The translations under genes were made by a program, and so were the position numbers. A stretch of 64,000 nucleotides of DNA, taken from VFZP01 sp043755595 (GTDB lineage: Bacteria; Acidobacteriota; Terriglobia; Bryobacterales; Bryobacteraceae). Below, piece after piece: positions 17,312 to 27,500 of this stretch (its first letter is position 1; the number at the start of each line of letters is the position of its first letter). The DNA is taken from assembly GCA_043755595.1 (NCBI GenBank), contig JAYUSQ010000016.1:1-64000 (forward strand), read 5' to 3'. The notes beneath the pieces were generated by a model. That model was given only the letters and a program-made list of their open reading frames with translations. It was not told the origin of the DNA and made no database searches.

Positions 17312-18376
17312 TTACTCGGTCCCGTAGTTGATCTCAGTCCGTCGGATCGTACGCCCGGCAGCCAACAAAACCAGCGCAGTCACACCCATCACTCCTACTA
17401 CCGCCATCGCTGCGGAGGCGGGCTCCGCCGGCGCGAGTAACATCTTCACGAGCGCGGGCGTGTCCTCATCGAAGTCAACCGGCGGCACCGGACACAGCGA
17501 TTGGACATAGTAGAGCACGCTTAACTTTTGCAGCGCGGCGGGCAGAAAGCCGTTGATGCTCTCCCACACCAAAAGGAGAGCGGCCGGCACAATTGGATTG
17601 CGCACCAGCAGCCCCGCCGCCACAAAGACGCTGCCATATCCGATGCAAGCGAGTGAGGACGCCGCGAGATACCAGAACAAATGGGACGCGCCTGGACCAG
17701 CCCAGTACGCCTGCACTTCGGCCGGATTCTGATACCAAAGCACGCCGTAAAAACAGACCGCCGTGCCAACCCCGAAAATGACGACGGACGCCGCCACTCC
17801 CGCTAAATATTTACCCGCCAGCAGGGTCTCGCGGCGCGCCGGCCCGAGCAGCCAGTAGTGCAGTGTTTTGTCCAGCATCTCGCCGCGGAACAAATTCATG
17901 AAGATACCGAGACATCCAAAAAAGATCGCCAGACGCAGATAGAAGTATTGGAAAACCGTCGCCAGGACAGTGCGGTCGTCTTCGAAATCCGCGAGTTCCT
18001 GCGCGCGGATGTGAGTCAGCAGCCCGTTGGTGAAGTCCAGATCGATCCGGCGCTTGCCGTCGTAGTAAGAACGCCAGGCATGCACTCGTTTGTTGTCGTC
18101 ATCCTCCCATTGCCCCTGACGAATGGGCTTGCCCAGCTTCTGGGTTACTTCCTCGAGAGTCTGTCCTTCGGTGACACGGTCCATCTGTTCACGCGTGATC
18201 GACGTTGCGGCCCAGCGTTGCCGCTTCCACGTTACGTCCAGCCCATGACCCACAAAGATGATCATCGGAAACAGCGCGAGCCCGTAGACCCAAAAAGCGC
18301 GCTTGGAGAAGAAGGCGCGGCTCAGCTCCAGACGCGCGATCAGCAGAGCTTGCCGCAGGCGAAAAGCGAAGTTCAT
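17312..18376 (-). CDS. ABC-2 type transporter permease (last gene of the export operon)
   Basis: This 354-residue protein has a first membrane helix near residues 29-45, a soluble loop of about 90 residues outside the membrane (TSITREQMDRVTEGQTLEEVTQKLG), and then five or six further helices. This is the layout of ABC-2 permeases. The long loop contains a LEEVTQKLGKP segment resembling SmpA/BamE-type small modules, though I would not assign it. Its ATG overlaps the preceding ATPase gene by 4 bases, so the two form a transporter half-pair. Substrate unknown. Confidence 0.82.
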   Translation of the reverse strand: MNFAFRLRQALLIARLELSRAFFSKRAFWVYGLALFPMIIFVGHGLDVTWKRQRWAATSITREQMDRVTEGQTLEEVTQKLGKPIRQGQWEDDDNKRVHAWRSYYDGKRRIDLDFTNGLLTHIRAQELADFEDDRTVLATVFQYFYLRLAIFFGCLGIFMNLFRGEMLDKTLHYWLLGPARRETLLAGKYLAGVAASVVIFGVGTAVCFYGVLWYQNPAEVQAYWAGPGASHLFWYLAASSLACIGYGSVFVAAGLLVRNPIVPAALLLVWESINGFLPAALQKLSVLYYVQSLCPVPPVDFDEDTPALVKMLLAPAEPASAAMAVVGVMGVTALVLLAAGRTIRRTEINYGTE

Positions 18377-19314
18377 GAGCGGCCTCCCTGACCGATCAAA
18401 TACCCGTAGAGCGAATCGACATTGTCGTCGGCCGGCAGCACACTTTCGATTTCGTAGTCGTTCACGGCGATGCGGCCCAAGGTGTGAGCGAACTCTTCGC
18501 GGTTTCGAGTCAGCACCAACAACCCGGCGCGATCCTCATTGAGCCGCACCTCGGTGACATGCTTCTCCGCGAACAACAACGACGCCACGCGCGACGCGTC
18601 GCGGCAACGGATGAGGAACTGGCTGGGATGCTCGGAGATCTCATCGCGGACGTTTCGAACCTGGCCTTCGGCGACGATCATGCCGTTCGAGATCAGAATC
18701 ACCCGATCGGAAATCACATCCACTTCCTGAAGAACATGGCTCGACAAAATGACATGCCGCTCTTGCGCGGCCCACTCACGAAACATGGCGATCGTCTCGG
18801 CGCGGACCAATGGATCGAGGCCGTTGAGCGGCTCGTCCAACACGACAACTTCCGGATCGTGCGCGATCGCCTGCGCGAGCCGGATGCGCTGCCGCATGCC
18901 CTTCGAATAGGCGGCGATTTTCCGTCCGGCTGCGTCGGCGAGACTGACGCGTTCGATCGCCTTCCACGCCCGCCGCTCGGCTTCGGCCCGTGCATGGCCC
19001 CAGAGCAGGAGACCGGTGAGCACGAAGTCGAATCCGGTGACCCCGCGCGGGGCAGCGTCGTACTGCGTGGCATACCCAAGCACGCGCATCAGCTTCTCCG
19101 GATCGCGCGGCGAAAGTCCCCGCACCGTGACCGAGCCGCGATCGGGAAGGATCAGCCCCGCCATGAGGTTCATCAGCGTCGTCTTGCCGGAGCCATTCGG
19201 ACCTACCAATGCGGTAACGCCGGGCGGGATACGCAGCGAGACTTTGTTGACGCCAAGCACCTCGCCGTAGAACTTGCTGGCGTTGTGGAAGACCACTTCG
19301 GGGACGCTCATCAT
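18373..19314 (-). CDS. ABC transporter ATP-binding protein (second exporter)
   Basis: I set the start at the ATG at 19314, which overlaps the upstream permease's TGA (ATGA); the frame is open further upstream but only inside that gene. The result is 313 residues. The Walker A motif is GPNGSGKTT, the signature is YSKGMRQRIRLAQA and Walker B is VVVLDEPLNGLDP; the switch His lies in SSHVLQEVD. About 100 C-terminal residues form the regulatory extension typical of drug/lipid-type ABC exporters. It presumably energises the permeases at 17312 and/or 19311. Confidence 0.9.
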   Translation of the reverse strand: MMSVPEVVFHNASKFYGEVLGVNKVSLRIPPGVTALVGPNGSGKTTLMNLMAGLILPDRGSVTVRGLSPRDPEKLMRVLGYATQYDAAPRGVTGFDFVLTGLLLWGHARAEAERRAWKAIERVSLADAAGRKIAAYSKGMRQRIRLAQAIAHDPEVVVLDEPLNGLDPLVRAETIAMFREWAAQERHVILSSHVLQEVDVISDRVILISNGMIVAEGQVRNVRDEISEHPSQFLIRCRDASRVASLLFAEKHVTEVRLNEDRAGLLVLTRNREEFAHTLGRIAVNDYEIESVLPADDNVDSLYGYLIGQGGRS

Positions 19315-20174
19315 CGCACTACCTCCACCGGCCGCAGTTTGCGATTCAGCGCCCACATGAACCCCAGCATCATCACGGTGAGAGAGATTGCACTTGTACC
19401 GGCTTCCATTCCGCGCGGCATCGTCATGCCGAAGAACGCCCGCCAGACGTTGCTCATATTCACCGCTGGATTGAGATACATCCCCCACCGCTCGCGGAAC
19501 ACGGCGTCGATCACGCCGCCCGCGCCCGCCGTGACGAAGAACAGCGCGAGAATCAAAGCCCCTGCGATGATCCGCCACTTCACCCAAGCCGAGGCCGCCA
19601 AAGCCACCAGACTGACAAACAGTATCCAGATCATCTGGCCGCCCACGATACCGGCGCCAAGATACCAGTTCGCCGCCGCCCAATCCCATCCGGCCATGCT
19701 CGCCTGCATTAAAAACAACACCAGACCCGGAACCCAAGTCAGGAGCGAGAGCATTCCCACCAGCACGATCAGCCGCGCCACCACATAGTCGCGCCGCGTC
19801 AGCGGTCTGCTGAAGTAGAGCGGTAGCCCACCGTTGGCAAGGTCCGGCGCAATCAGACCCGGCCCGGTGAGCGCGGCCACGATAACGGCAAACGCCGCTT
19901 GGGCATTCATGAAAATCAAGAAGAAGTTTCCATCGATCAAAAGCAGTTTGGCGGCTTCACCCATGCCGAGCCCGCGCCACAGTTCCTGATGTCCAGCCAG
20001 ATAGATGAATCCAGCGCCCAACAAAACGGGGAGCAGCGAGGCCATCAGCGCGATTACTACCAACCGCTCGCCAATCAACCGCCGCCAGGCAAACCGCGGG
20101 TAGGCGAGAAGACGCGTCCACGATCCGGTGAGCGGGCCATCGTAGCGTTGGTATCCGCGTTTATAAACGGCCAT
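19311..20174 (-). CDS. ABC-2 type transporter permease
   Basis: The start is placed at the ATG at 20174, giving MAVYKRGYQRYDGPLTGSW, a typical N-terminus of this permease family; upstream in-frame sequence lies inside the ATPase gene. The 287-residue product has six hydrophobic segments (for example LVVIALMASLLPVLLGAGFIYL-type helix at about 45-66). It overlaps the upstream ATPase by 14 bases and the downstream ATPase by 4, which fits tight co-expression. Substrate not inferable. Confidence 0.85.
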   Translation of the reverse strand: MAVYKRGYQRYDGPLTGSWTRLLAYPRFAWRRLIGERLVVIALMASLLPVLLGAGFIYLAGHQELWRGLGMGEAAKLLLIDGNFFLIFMNAQAAFAVIVAALTGPGLIAPDLANGGLPLYFSRPLTRRDYVVARLIVLVGMLSLLTWVPGLVLFLMQASMAGWDWAAANWYLGAGIVGGQMIWILFVSLVALAASAWVKWRIIAGALILALFFVTAGAGGVIDAVFRERWGMYLNPAVNMSNVWRAFFGMTMPRGMEAGTSAISLTVMMLGFMWALNRKLRPVEVVR

Positions 20175-21141
20175 TGGCGAACTCTTCCTTGACCGGGGCA
20201 ACGGGCGCCGCCTGCAAGTGGCCGACAGCCTTGAGGAAAATCTCCTCCAGCGAGTCGCGCCGATGACTGAGTTTCCGCACCGCCAGTTCATGCCGCGCGG
20301 CGATCTTCCACACTTCGCGCAACTCCACATCGGTCGGCAGCACGATACGCCAACGGCCTTCGCCCTCGCTCACCGCGTCGGCGCCGATGGCCCGCAATGA
20401 CTCCGAGAATCCCGCGGCATTGCCCGTCACTTCCAGCTCAACGAAGCGCCGATTCTGATTCCGCTCCGCTTCCAGATCCGTCTGATGGACAATCCGGCCC
20501 GCTTTGAGAATCACCACTTCATCGCAAACCCGCTCGACATCGGTGAGTAAGTGGGAACACAGCAGAACGTTCATGCCGTGGTCCTGCTTCATCTCCCGAA
20601 TCAATTGCAACATGCGCGCGCGCGCCGCTGGATCCAGTCCATTCGTCGGTTCATCCAGAATCACCAGTTCCGGCCCATGCACGATCGCCTGCGCCAGCTT
20701 CGCCATCTGTTTCATGCCCAATGAGTAAGTGCCCACGTTACGATAACGCGCCTCACCCAGGCCGACATGAAACAGCACCTCGTGCGCCTTTTCGAGCGCT
20801 GCCTCGGGCGGCAACCCGGAAACCTCGGCCATCAACCGGACAAAGGCAACCGCCGACATGTCGGCCATGAACGCATCGTTCTCCGGCATGTACCCGAGGC
20901 GCGCCCGCACTTGCCGCGGTTGTTTGTGGCAATCGAAACCCAGAATGCGCGCCGAGCCCGAATGCGGCTCGTGAAAGCCCAACAGGGTCTGAATCAGCGT
21001 GGATTTTCCCGCGCCATTCGGACCCAGCAGGCCGATCGCTTTACCCTGGCCAGACGCGCCGAGACGGCAGGAGATCCCGTCAAGGATCTCCCGCCGCCCC
21101 AGTCTTACTTTCAGGTTGTCGAGTTCAATCACCGGTTGCAT
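20161..21141 (-). CDS. ABC transporter ATP-binding protein (first exporter)
   Basis: This 326-residue protein has Walker A GPNGAGKST, signature YSLGMKQMAKLAQA, Walker B LVILDEPTNGLDP and switch region CSHLLTDVERV. A C-terminal extension of roughly 100 residues follows (RRFVELEVTGNAAGFSE). It lies directly after the anti-sigma/FecR gene with a 17-base overlap and before the MAVYKRGYQRY permease. With the other ATPase/permease pair it suggests two exporters or one hetero-oligomeric exporter in the same stress-responsive operon. Confidence 0.92.
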   Translation of the reverse strand: MQPVIELDNLKVRLGRREILDGISCRLGASGQGKAIGLLGPNGAGKSTLIQTLLGFHEPHSGSARILGFDCHKQPRQVRARLGYMPENDAFMADMSAVAFVRLMAEVSGLPPEAALEKAHEVLFHVGLGEARYRNVGTYSLGMKQMAKLAQAIVHGPELVILDEPTNGLDPAARARMLQLIREMKQDHGMNVLLCSHLLTDVERVCDEVVILKAGRIVHQTDLEAERNQNRRFVELEVTGNAAGFSESLRAIGADAVSEGEGRWRIVLPTDVELREVWKIAARHELAVRKLSHRRDSLEEIFLKAVGHLQAAPVAPVKEEFANGRL

Positions 21142-23635
21142 TGTGTTGTTTCAAGTACTTCTTCAGGACCTTCGGACCGGCAGCGGGTGAACCTGCATCT
21201 CCCGCGCCAGCCGTCAGCATCATGTCAATCAGCAGACTCGTCAATCGGGTACGAGAGAAAGCCGCGATTCGTTCCGTCTCTCCGTTGAGGACGATCAACA
21301 CCGGATCCCGGTTGCTCGCCAGATTGCGTAGCGCGGCCGGAGCGGCTGTGCCGGAAGCCGCCAGCAGAGACTCAAGAGCGCCCCGTGTATTCACCCACAG
21401 GAACCCTGAATTGTGCACCGAGGGCGTAGCCGGCTGCATCTCGCGGAAGCGGGCCGAGCGCACCAGAGGCGTGCCGGAAACCTTCGTAGCGATGGCGCGG
21501 GTGAGGATGGCACGATCGGGGCCAAAAACCATGTAGCCTCCATCGTAAGTCCAGTGCAGGGTCTGAGTCTTCGCCGCGTCGGTTACCGAGTTCCACATCC
21601 GCCCGCTGACGGTCTCCTTTGAGATGGTCAGCTTATGGGCAACCAGATCCGCTGGGTTCATCTTTGAGTTAGCCGCATCGACCATGCGCTGCGCCACACG
21701 GTCAAGCGCGGCCGGGCTATACACCTCAACCGCGCCGGTCCACCCCGGCATCGGCACCGCTACGGTTTCCATCGAGATGCTGAAATCCGTCCCGATCGCC
21801 GAAGCGATGTCAGCCGACAGGTTGATGCCCGTCATCTGCTCGAATTCACGCAGATGAGCCGTCACGCTAGGTTGTACGCGGCTGATGCCGGCGATTAATT
21901 CATCGAATGCCTGCCGCGGATTGCGTGTCGTTGCCGCGACGGCCAGGATCGAATTCGGCGATATATACTCGGGCGAACCAAACGCGCCAGGAGTCGCCAG
22001 CCACGAGGCCACACCCTGCCGCGCACCTTGGAAGTTCGCCGAGATTTCGTTGTCGTCGCGTCCACCTACGCCCCGTTGTTCCAGCACGAAGTATTTCACT
22101 TGCCCAAACCCAAGCGCGTCGATCAGGGAACGGCCGGCCGAGTTTGCCTGCGCCGCTAGAACCTGCGTTGTATCGACCGCCCAGATCCAACCAGCGCCGC
22201 GCGAGTAGCGCCGCGCGATCTCAGCGGCAAACGGGCTGCCCGCACCTTTGCCAAGCAGCGGTTGGAGCCGCGCGATATCGGCCGCCTTTTCCGAGATCAA
22301 CAGCAAGGCGCCGTTTACCGTATAAGCGGCCCCGCCCGGAGCGCCGCCCACGATCTTGTCCATCGCATCCTTCAGCCCCGCCTCGCGGCCAGCCTTCGCT
22401 TCCGCCACGATCAGCGGAATGTAATTCTTGGCATTGGCCGAATCGGGAGACAGCATGAAGACGATCTCGTCGCCCAGGAGCGCCGAGGCAGCTTGCAGCC
22501 GCTTGAGGATCTCCTGCAGTTCTTTGTTCGACTCCCACCATTCCTTCAGCGTCGCGTTGTCGCGCGTTCGATTCTCGACTAACCGCAGCGATCGATCGAT
22601 CGCGCCATCGGTGTTCGGGATCGCCACATAGACGACCGTGTTCGGAAGCATCCGCGCCAGCAATGTGGACTTAGTCCGCAGGCTGGGCGACATGATCGCC
22701 GAAATCTCTTTTTCCAGAGTGGCGAATTCGGCGAGCAGCGCGTAATACTTCTCGGCGTTTGGACTCCAGGAAACCGCATCGCGCACACCGCCCCCGGCGT
22801 ATAATTCCGACGTGTAAACCTGTTGTCCCGGCTTCACAAGCTTGTCGGCCCCGCCGCCCTGTGCCACTTGCACGGCGCCTTCGACGACTGAAACCACAGA
22901 GCCGGCCACGCCTGTCGACACCGCGAAGACGGTGCCCTTGACCGACGATGTGGTATCGCGGGTCATCAATTGCAGCCGCCCGCGCCGCTGCTTGGCGGCC
23001 TGTACGATCGCGTCGCCGCGTTCCAAATGAATACGTTGGCCGGACCACGCGGCGCGAACCAGCAGTTGGGACCGTTCGTTCATCTCGACGGCGGAGCCAT
23101 CGCGAAGGCGCAAGGTCGCTCGTGAGCCATTGGTCGTCCGCACGGCCTCACCCTCGTTAAGCGAGGCGCCGCGAGCCAACGCCCGTCCTGTCGAAAGCGC
23201 GATCAACTGCCCGTCCACGGCTTCCACCGTAGCGCGTGGGCCCGAAGCCGCCAGCGCCGAATCGATCCGTTCGCGTCCGGCATAGAGCCCAACGGCGGCA
23301 ACGGCGGCGGCGGCGGCGATGCGCGAATATTGTCCCAGCCGTCCAGTCCATCGCGAAGCCGGCATGATCAGAAGTTTCGCCGGAGATTCGCCATTGGCGA
23401 CGGCGAGCGCCCGGCGGCAGGCGGCGCAGCGGCCCAAGTGATCCTCAATCAGCAGCCGCCGCGATTCCAGTAGCGTCCCGGCCAGATATCCGGTAAATTC
23501 AGAGCGGAACTCGGCGCAAACCGGAGTCTCCAGGCGTTCACGCACGCGCTCCTTGGCGGCTTCCATCCCGGCAGCCGGCGCAGTTTCATTGTGGAGTTCA
23601 TCCAGCAATTCGTCAAAGCGTTCGTTGTTCATCAT
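21125..23635 (-). CDS. Anti-sigma factor fused to FecR domain and a large periplasmic region
   Basis: This is an 836-residue protein. Near residues 62-75 it has HLGRCAAC, a zinc-finger HC2 motif typical of ECF anti-sigma factors. One membrane helix follows (about 107-123, AAAAAVAAVGLYAG). Then comes a FecR-like beta domain (about 130-265; GSRATLRLRDGSAVEMNE, SVKGTVFAVST). The remaining ~560 residues look like a large extracytoplasmic sensor resembling DUF3352-type proteins (VVYVAIPNTDGAIDRSL), an uncertain assignment. The gene lies 19 bases after the sigma factor, so the pair probably forms a trans-envelope signalling switch. The fusion is much longer than ordinary anti-sigma factors. Confidence 0.85.
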   Translation of the reverse strand: MMNNERFDELLDELHNETAPAAGMEAAKERVRERLETPVCAEFRSEFTGYLAGTLLESRRLLIEDHLGRCAACRRALAVANGESPAKLLIMPASRWTGRLGQYSRIAAAAAVAAVGLYAGRERIDSALAASGPRATVEAVDGQLIALSTGRALARGASLNEGEAVRTTNGSRATLRLRDGSAVEMNERSQLLVRAAWSGQRIHLERGDAIVQAAKQRRGRLQLMTRDTTSSVKGTVFAVSTGVAGSVVSVVEGAVQVAQGGGADKLVKPGQQVYTSELYAGGGVRDAVSWSPNAEKYYALLAEFATLEKEISAIMSPSLRTKSTLLARMLPNTVVYVAIPNTDGAIDRSLRLVENRTRDNATLKEWWESNKELQEILKRLQAASALLGDEIVFMLSPDSANAKNYIPLIVAEAKAGREAGLKDAMDKIVGGAPGGAAYTVNGALLLISEKAADIARLQPLLGKGAGSPFAAEIARRYSRGAGWIWAVDTTQVLAAQANSAGRSLIDALGFGQVKYFVLEQRGVGGRDDNEISANFQGARQGVASWLATPGAFGSPEYISPNSILAVAATTRNPRQAFDELIAGISRVQPSVTAHLREFEQMTGINLSADIASAIGTDFSISMETVAVPMPGWTGAVEVYSPAALDRVAQRMVDAANSKMNPADLVAHKLTISKETVSGRMWNSVTDAAKTQTLHWTYDGGYMVFGPDRAILTRAIATKVSGTPLVRSARFREMQPATPSVHNSGFLWVNTRGALESLLAASGTAAPAALRNLASNRDPVLIVLNGETERIAAFSRTRLTSLLIDMMLTAGAGDAGSPAAGPKVLKKYLKQHNATGD

Positions 23636-23654
23636 TTGGCTGTATCTCCTTCTC

Positions 23655-24164
23655 TTACTGTTCCAGGCTCTCTTGTAGTGTCTGCCGGATGCGATGTAAC
23701 CGTGTGCCTACTGTCACCCGCTCCATCCCCATCATGTCAGCCAGCTCAGAATTCGAAATGCCTTCGATGTACCGGAGCGAAAACAATTCGGCGTCGCGCG
23801 GCGGAAGCTGAGCGATAGCCCTCCGCAGCCGTTCTTTCAGGATCGGCGACGAAGTGGCGGGGGCGGTCATCCGCTCATCGATGGCGCTTTCAGACCTCGT
23901 CGCTCTCCGCCGGATAATATCGATCGACGCGTTGGTAGCCGCGCGCCGAAAATAGGCATCTGGCGCCCGTGCGGTCTCGCCTACATCGTCGCGATTCAAC
24001 AAGCGCAGGAAGACGGTTTGCAGCACGTCCTCGGAGTCGGCCGGAGAGCCGGTCACCCGGAGAGCGGCGCGGTAGACCACGTCGGCATAGCGCTGGTAAA
24101 GTTCACCAAATTGAGATGGCACGGTAGTGTGAGGTACGTTCAAGACTAGGGCTACTGTTCCCAT
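23655..24164 (-). CDS. ECF-type RNA polymerase sigma factor
   Basis: The ATG at 24164 is chosen because AGGAG lies 6 bases upstream; the frame opens 10 codons earlier without such a site. The 169-residue product has region 2 (YQRYADVVYRAALRVTGSPADSEDVLQTVFLRLL) and region 4 (LPPRDAELFSLRYIEGISNSELADMMGMERVTVGTRLHRIR), quoted in parts of the same two blocks. These are the only two conserved regions, as expected for an ECF sigma. It heads the operon whose next gene is the membrane anti-sigma/FecR protein. Autoregulation is likely, but I could not identify its promoter. Confidence 0.9.
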   Translation of the reverse strand: MGTVALVLNVPHTTVPSQFGELYQRYADVVYRAALRVTGSPADSEDVLQTVFLRLLNRDDVGETARAPDAYFRRAATNASIDIIRRRATRSESAIDERMTAPATSSPILKERLRRAIAQLPPRDAELFSLRYIEGISNSELADMMGMERVTVGTRLHRIRQTLQESLEQ

Positions 24165-24322
24165 TTTCCGCTCCTGCCTGTCCTGACGCAGCAAGAGTGG
24201 CTAATATTCCCGCCAAGGCGAGAGAATCCCCCGGTTCGGAAAATCCTCAGAGCTTACCTTCCGAGCCGCTGGTCCATGCGAAAGGGTAAGGAGTTGCGCA
24301 TCCGGTTCAGCCCCTTCCGCGT

Positions 24323-24354
24323 ATTCTGCATGTTATTCTGCATGATTCTGCATG
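24323..24354 (+). promoter_or_regulatory. Three direct copies of ATTCTGCATG upstream of a receptor promoter
   Basis: Exact copies lie at 24323-24332, 24335-24344 and 24345-24354. They sit about 44-75 bases upstream of the start site predicted from the extended -10 at 24383-24391. That is a usual place for activator-binding repeats. Confidence 0.6.
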
Positions 24355-24382
24355 GGCTATCCGGCAGTGCCGCCTCAAATTC

Positions 24383-24391
24383 TGATATAAT
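24383..24391 (+). promoter_or_regulatory. Extended -10 promoter (TGATATAAT) for the Oar-like receptor
   Basis: TG-A-TATAAT matches the extended -10 consensus exactly. There is no good -35 hexamer, as is common for extended -10 promoters. The predicted start near 24398 leaves a leader of about 108 bases before the receptor gene. Confidence 0.6.
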
Positions 24392-24505
24392 CGGCCTCGA
24401 TCAAGCTTCTGGGGTTATCGTCCTTCATCTTCTTACGCCGTTCTCACAGGCTCCGCCCGAATCAGAGGACAGGAAGCTTTTGAATTCCAACATAGGAGCA
24501 GCCTC

Positions 24506-27500
24506 GTGATGCGCGACTTCAGACTTCTCACCTCGCTCGTGATAGCGTTTTCAGCGACGATGTGGGGGCAGCAAACCACCGCAACCTTTCGCGCCGTGGT
24601 GACCGACGCCACAGGCGCGTCGGTTCCGCAGGCGACCGTAACTTTGACCCATCAGGAAATGGGCACCGTCGTCGTGAGGCCCATCGGCAACGAGGGCGAG
24701 GCGTCGTTCGATTTCTTACGTGTCGGCGCTTACAAAATCCGGGTGGAAGCTGCGGGGTTCAAGAGGCTCGAAAGCGCCGGCCTCGAACTCTCGGCCGCCC
24801 AGAACGTCCGGCAGACCTTTGTTCTTGAAGTAGGCGCGACCACCGAGACGGTCAACGTAGAAAGCAGCGCGGCGTTGATCAATACCGTGTCATCCGAACA
24901 ACTGAACACGTTCGAATCGGCGAAGATCAAGGAGCTTCCGATCTTCCGCCGCAACTACACCAATCTGCTGGCGATCAACACCGGCGTGACCATGGCGGCG
25001 GAAGGTGTTCGCATGAACGGGGTCGGCAAGAACGGAGTCTCCTACACGGTGGACGGCACCGACGCGGGCGGCAATCCCGAAGGCCGCTACTCATCGGCTT
25101 ATTTGCAGCCGAACCTGATCGACATCATGAGCATCGAAGCGATTCAGGAAGTTCATACGATCAAGGGCGTGCCGCCCGCCGAGTACGGCAATATGGTGGC
25201 CGGCCAGGTGAACCTGCTCAGCCGTTCGGGCACCAACCAAATACACGGCAGCTTGTTTGAGAACTTCCGTTCGGAAGAACTCGACGCGCGCAATCAGCGG
25301 TTGCGTAATAAACCGGGACTGACGTTCAATCAGTTCGGCGGTTCGATCGGCGGACCGATCAAGCGCGACAGAATCTTTCTGTTCGGCGTGTATGAGGGCT
25401 ATCGCGAACGCGCCTTCACGCTGATTCAGGAGACGCTGATGACGCCGCGGTTGCGCGACGAAGCGATTCGCGCGAACCCTTCCTACAAGCTCTATCTGGA
25501 TTTCATTCCTCTGCCGAATCAGCCCTACTCAGCCACGGCCGATACCGCCCTTTATATCAATCCATCGTCGTCGCGCCGCAACGACAATCACATCGACCTC
25601 AAGGGCGATATTCGTCTTGGGCAAGCCAGTACTCTGACGTTGAGCTACACCCGCGGCCGGCCTTTCCAACTGCAGCCGCGCCACTATTTGAACGGAGCCA
25701 ATGACCGCCAGTTCCGCCTGTGGGACGAACGCGGCACGGCAAGTTACACGACGGGCGGCGCCAGTTGGACATCGGAATCGCGTTTCGGCTACCACCTGAC
25801 GGACATGGCCCGCGAAGACGCCTTCTTCTTTCAGCAATTCGATCCAACCAACAAAAGCGAGGTGCTTCCGTTCGGCCGCCGTGTGCCCCGCCTCAGTTAT
25901 CCCGGCGTCTCCAATCCTGACCATGAACTTTACCTGCTGGAAGGCCGTACGTACAATGTCGACCAGAAGTTCTCACGGCACATGGGCAAACATTCGGTGA
26001 AGTTCGGCTTTTCGATGCGCCGCGATTGCTGCCGCCGCTACAATCCGGAAGCGGTCAATATCGCTTATGCCAACCGCGCGGACTTCATCGCCAACATCAC
26101 CAACACCGTGGGTCCGACCTATGGCAACGGCTCTTACACCGCCAAGATGTACCAGGCTGGAGGCTTTGTCCAGACCGATTTTCGCGTCCTGCCGAACCTG
26201 ACGCTGAACCTTGGCATTCGCTACGACTACTTCAGCAACCTGGTTCCAAAGGGCAGTGAGAGCGCGCCTCTGACCGGCATCTACAATCCCGACGGTCTGC
26301 TCGACACCAACTTCAACGTGGGTCCGGTCCGTCCGGTCACCAACCCCTACGAGCCGGACAAAGGTATTAACTTGGGACCGCGCATCGGCTTCGCCTACAA
26401 CGTGGGCGGCAAGAACAAGACCGTGGTGCGCGGCGGTTTCGGCGTGTTGTTCCAAGGCCAAGTGCCCGGGGCGATGTGGGCGCACGTGCAGCCGACTCCC
26501 ACCGCGCCGTTCCGCTATAACTTCATCCGGGCCGATGCTACCCGCTTGGGCATCAAGTGGCCCACTTACAATGACGACCTGATTCAAGTCATCGACTCCG
26601 AGACGAAACGGTTGAATTCGATCAACGCCTTCTCGGTGGTAGATCCGAAACTGCAGAACCCCTACACCATGCAGTACAGCTTTGGTATCCAGCGCGAGCT
26701 TACCTCTACGCTCGCCATGGAAACCAGCATGGTGGGGACTCGCGGGGTAAAATTCCTGATGCAGCGCTGGATGAATGAGCCGGACCGGTTGACGGGCCTG
26801 CGCCCCAATCCTCGCCTGAACGTGAATTACTATATCGATTCCTCGCAACAGTCTTCTTATGTTTCCTGGCAAAATTCGCTCCGCAAACGCTTCACGCATG
26901 GGTTGAGCGGAAGTCTGCACTATACCTGGGCCAAGGGCTTGTCGACAGGCGGCGGCGATATTGGCGCTTACTACCAAGGCGAGGCCGACGCGCGGACTCA
27001 GGACTTCTTCAACTTACGCGCCGATCGCGGGCCCAACACGGGCGATATCACGCATTACATGACCGGCGAATGGACTTATCAGGTTCCGCGCCTAAGCGGA
27101 ATGGACCATGGCATCGGCAAAGCCGTGCTGGGCGGCTGGATGATCTCTGGCGTGTTCACGGCGAGAACCGGCAACCCCGTTCAACTCTCACAAGCGGCCA
27201 CAGGCCGGAGCGTCGCGCGTCCGGACTATATCGGTGGTCAAGTGAAATTCGACAACTACCGCGACACCCTGCAATACCTGAATCCGGCGGCGTTTGCGTT
27301 GGTGCCGATCAACCCGACCTCTCGTATCTCGGTACGTGGGGGCAACGTGGGCAACAATGCAATTCGCGAACCGGGCGCCGTGAATCTGAACCTATCGATG
27401 AACAAGGAGTTCTCGATCACCGAACGCGCACGCCTGCAGGTAGGGCTTGATGGCTTCAACTTCCTGAATCACACCAACCTGACTGGGTTGGTGACGAGTA

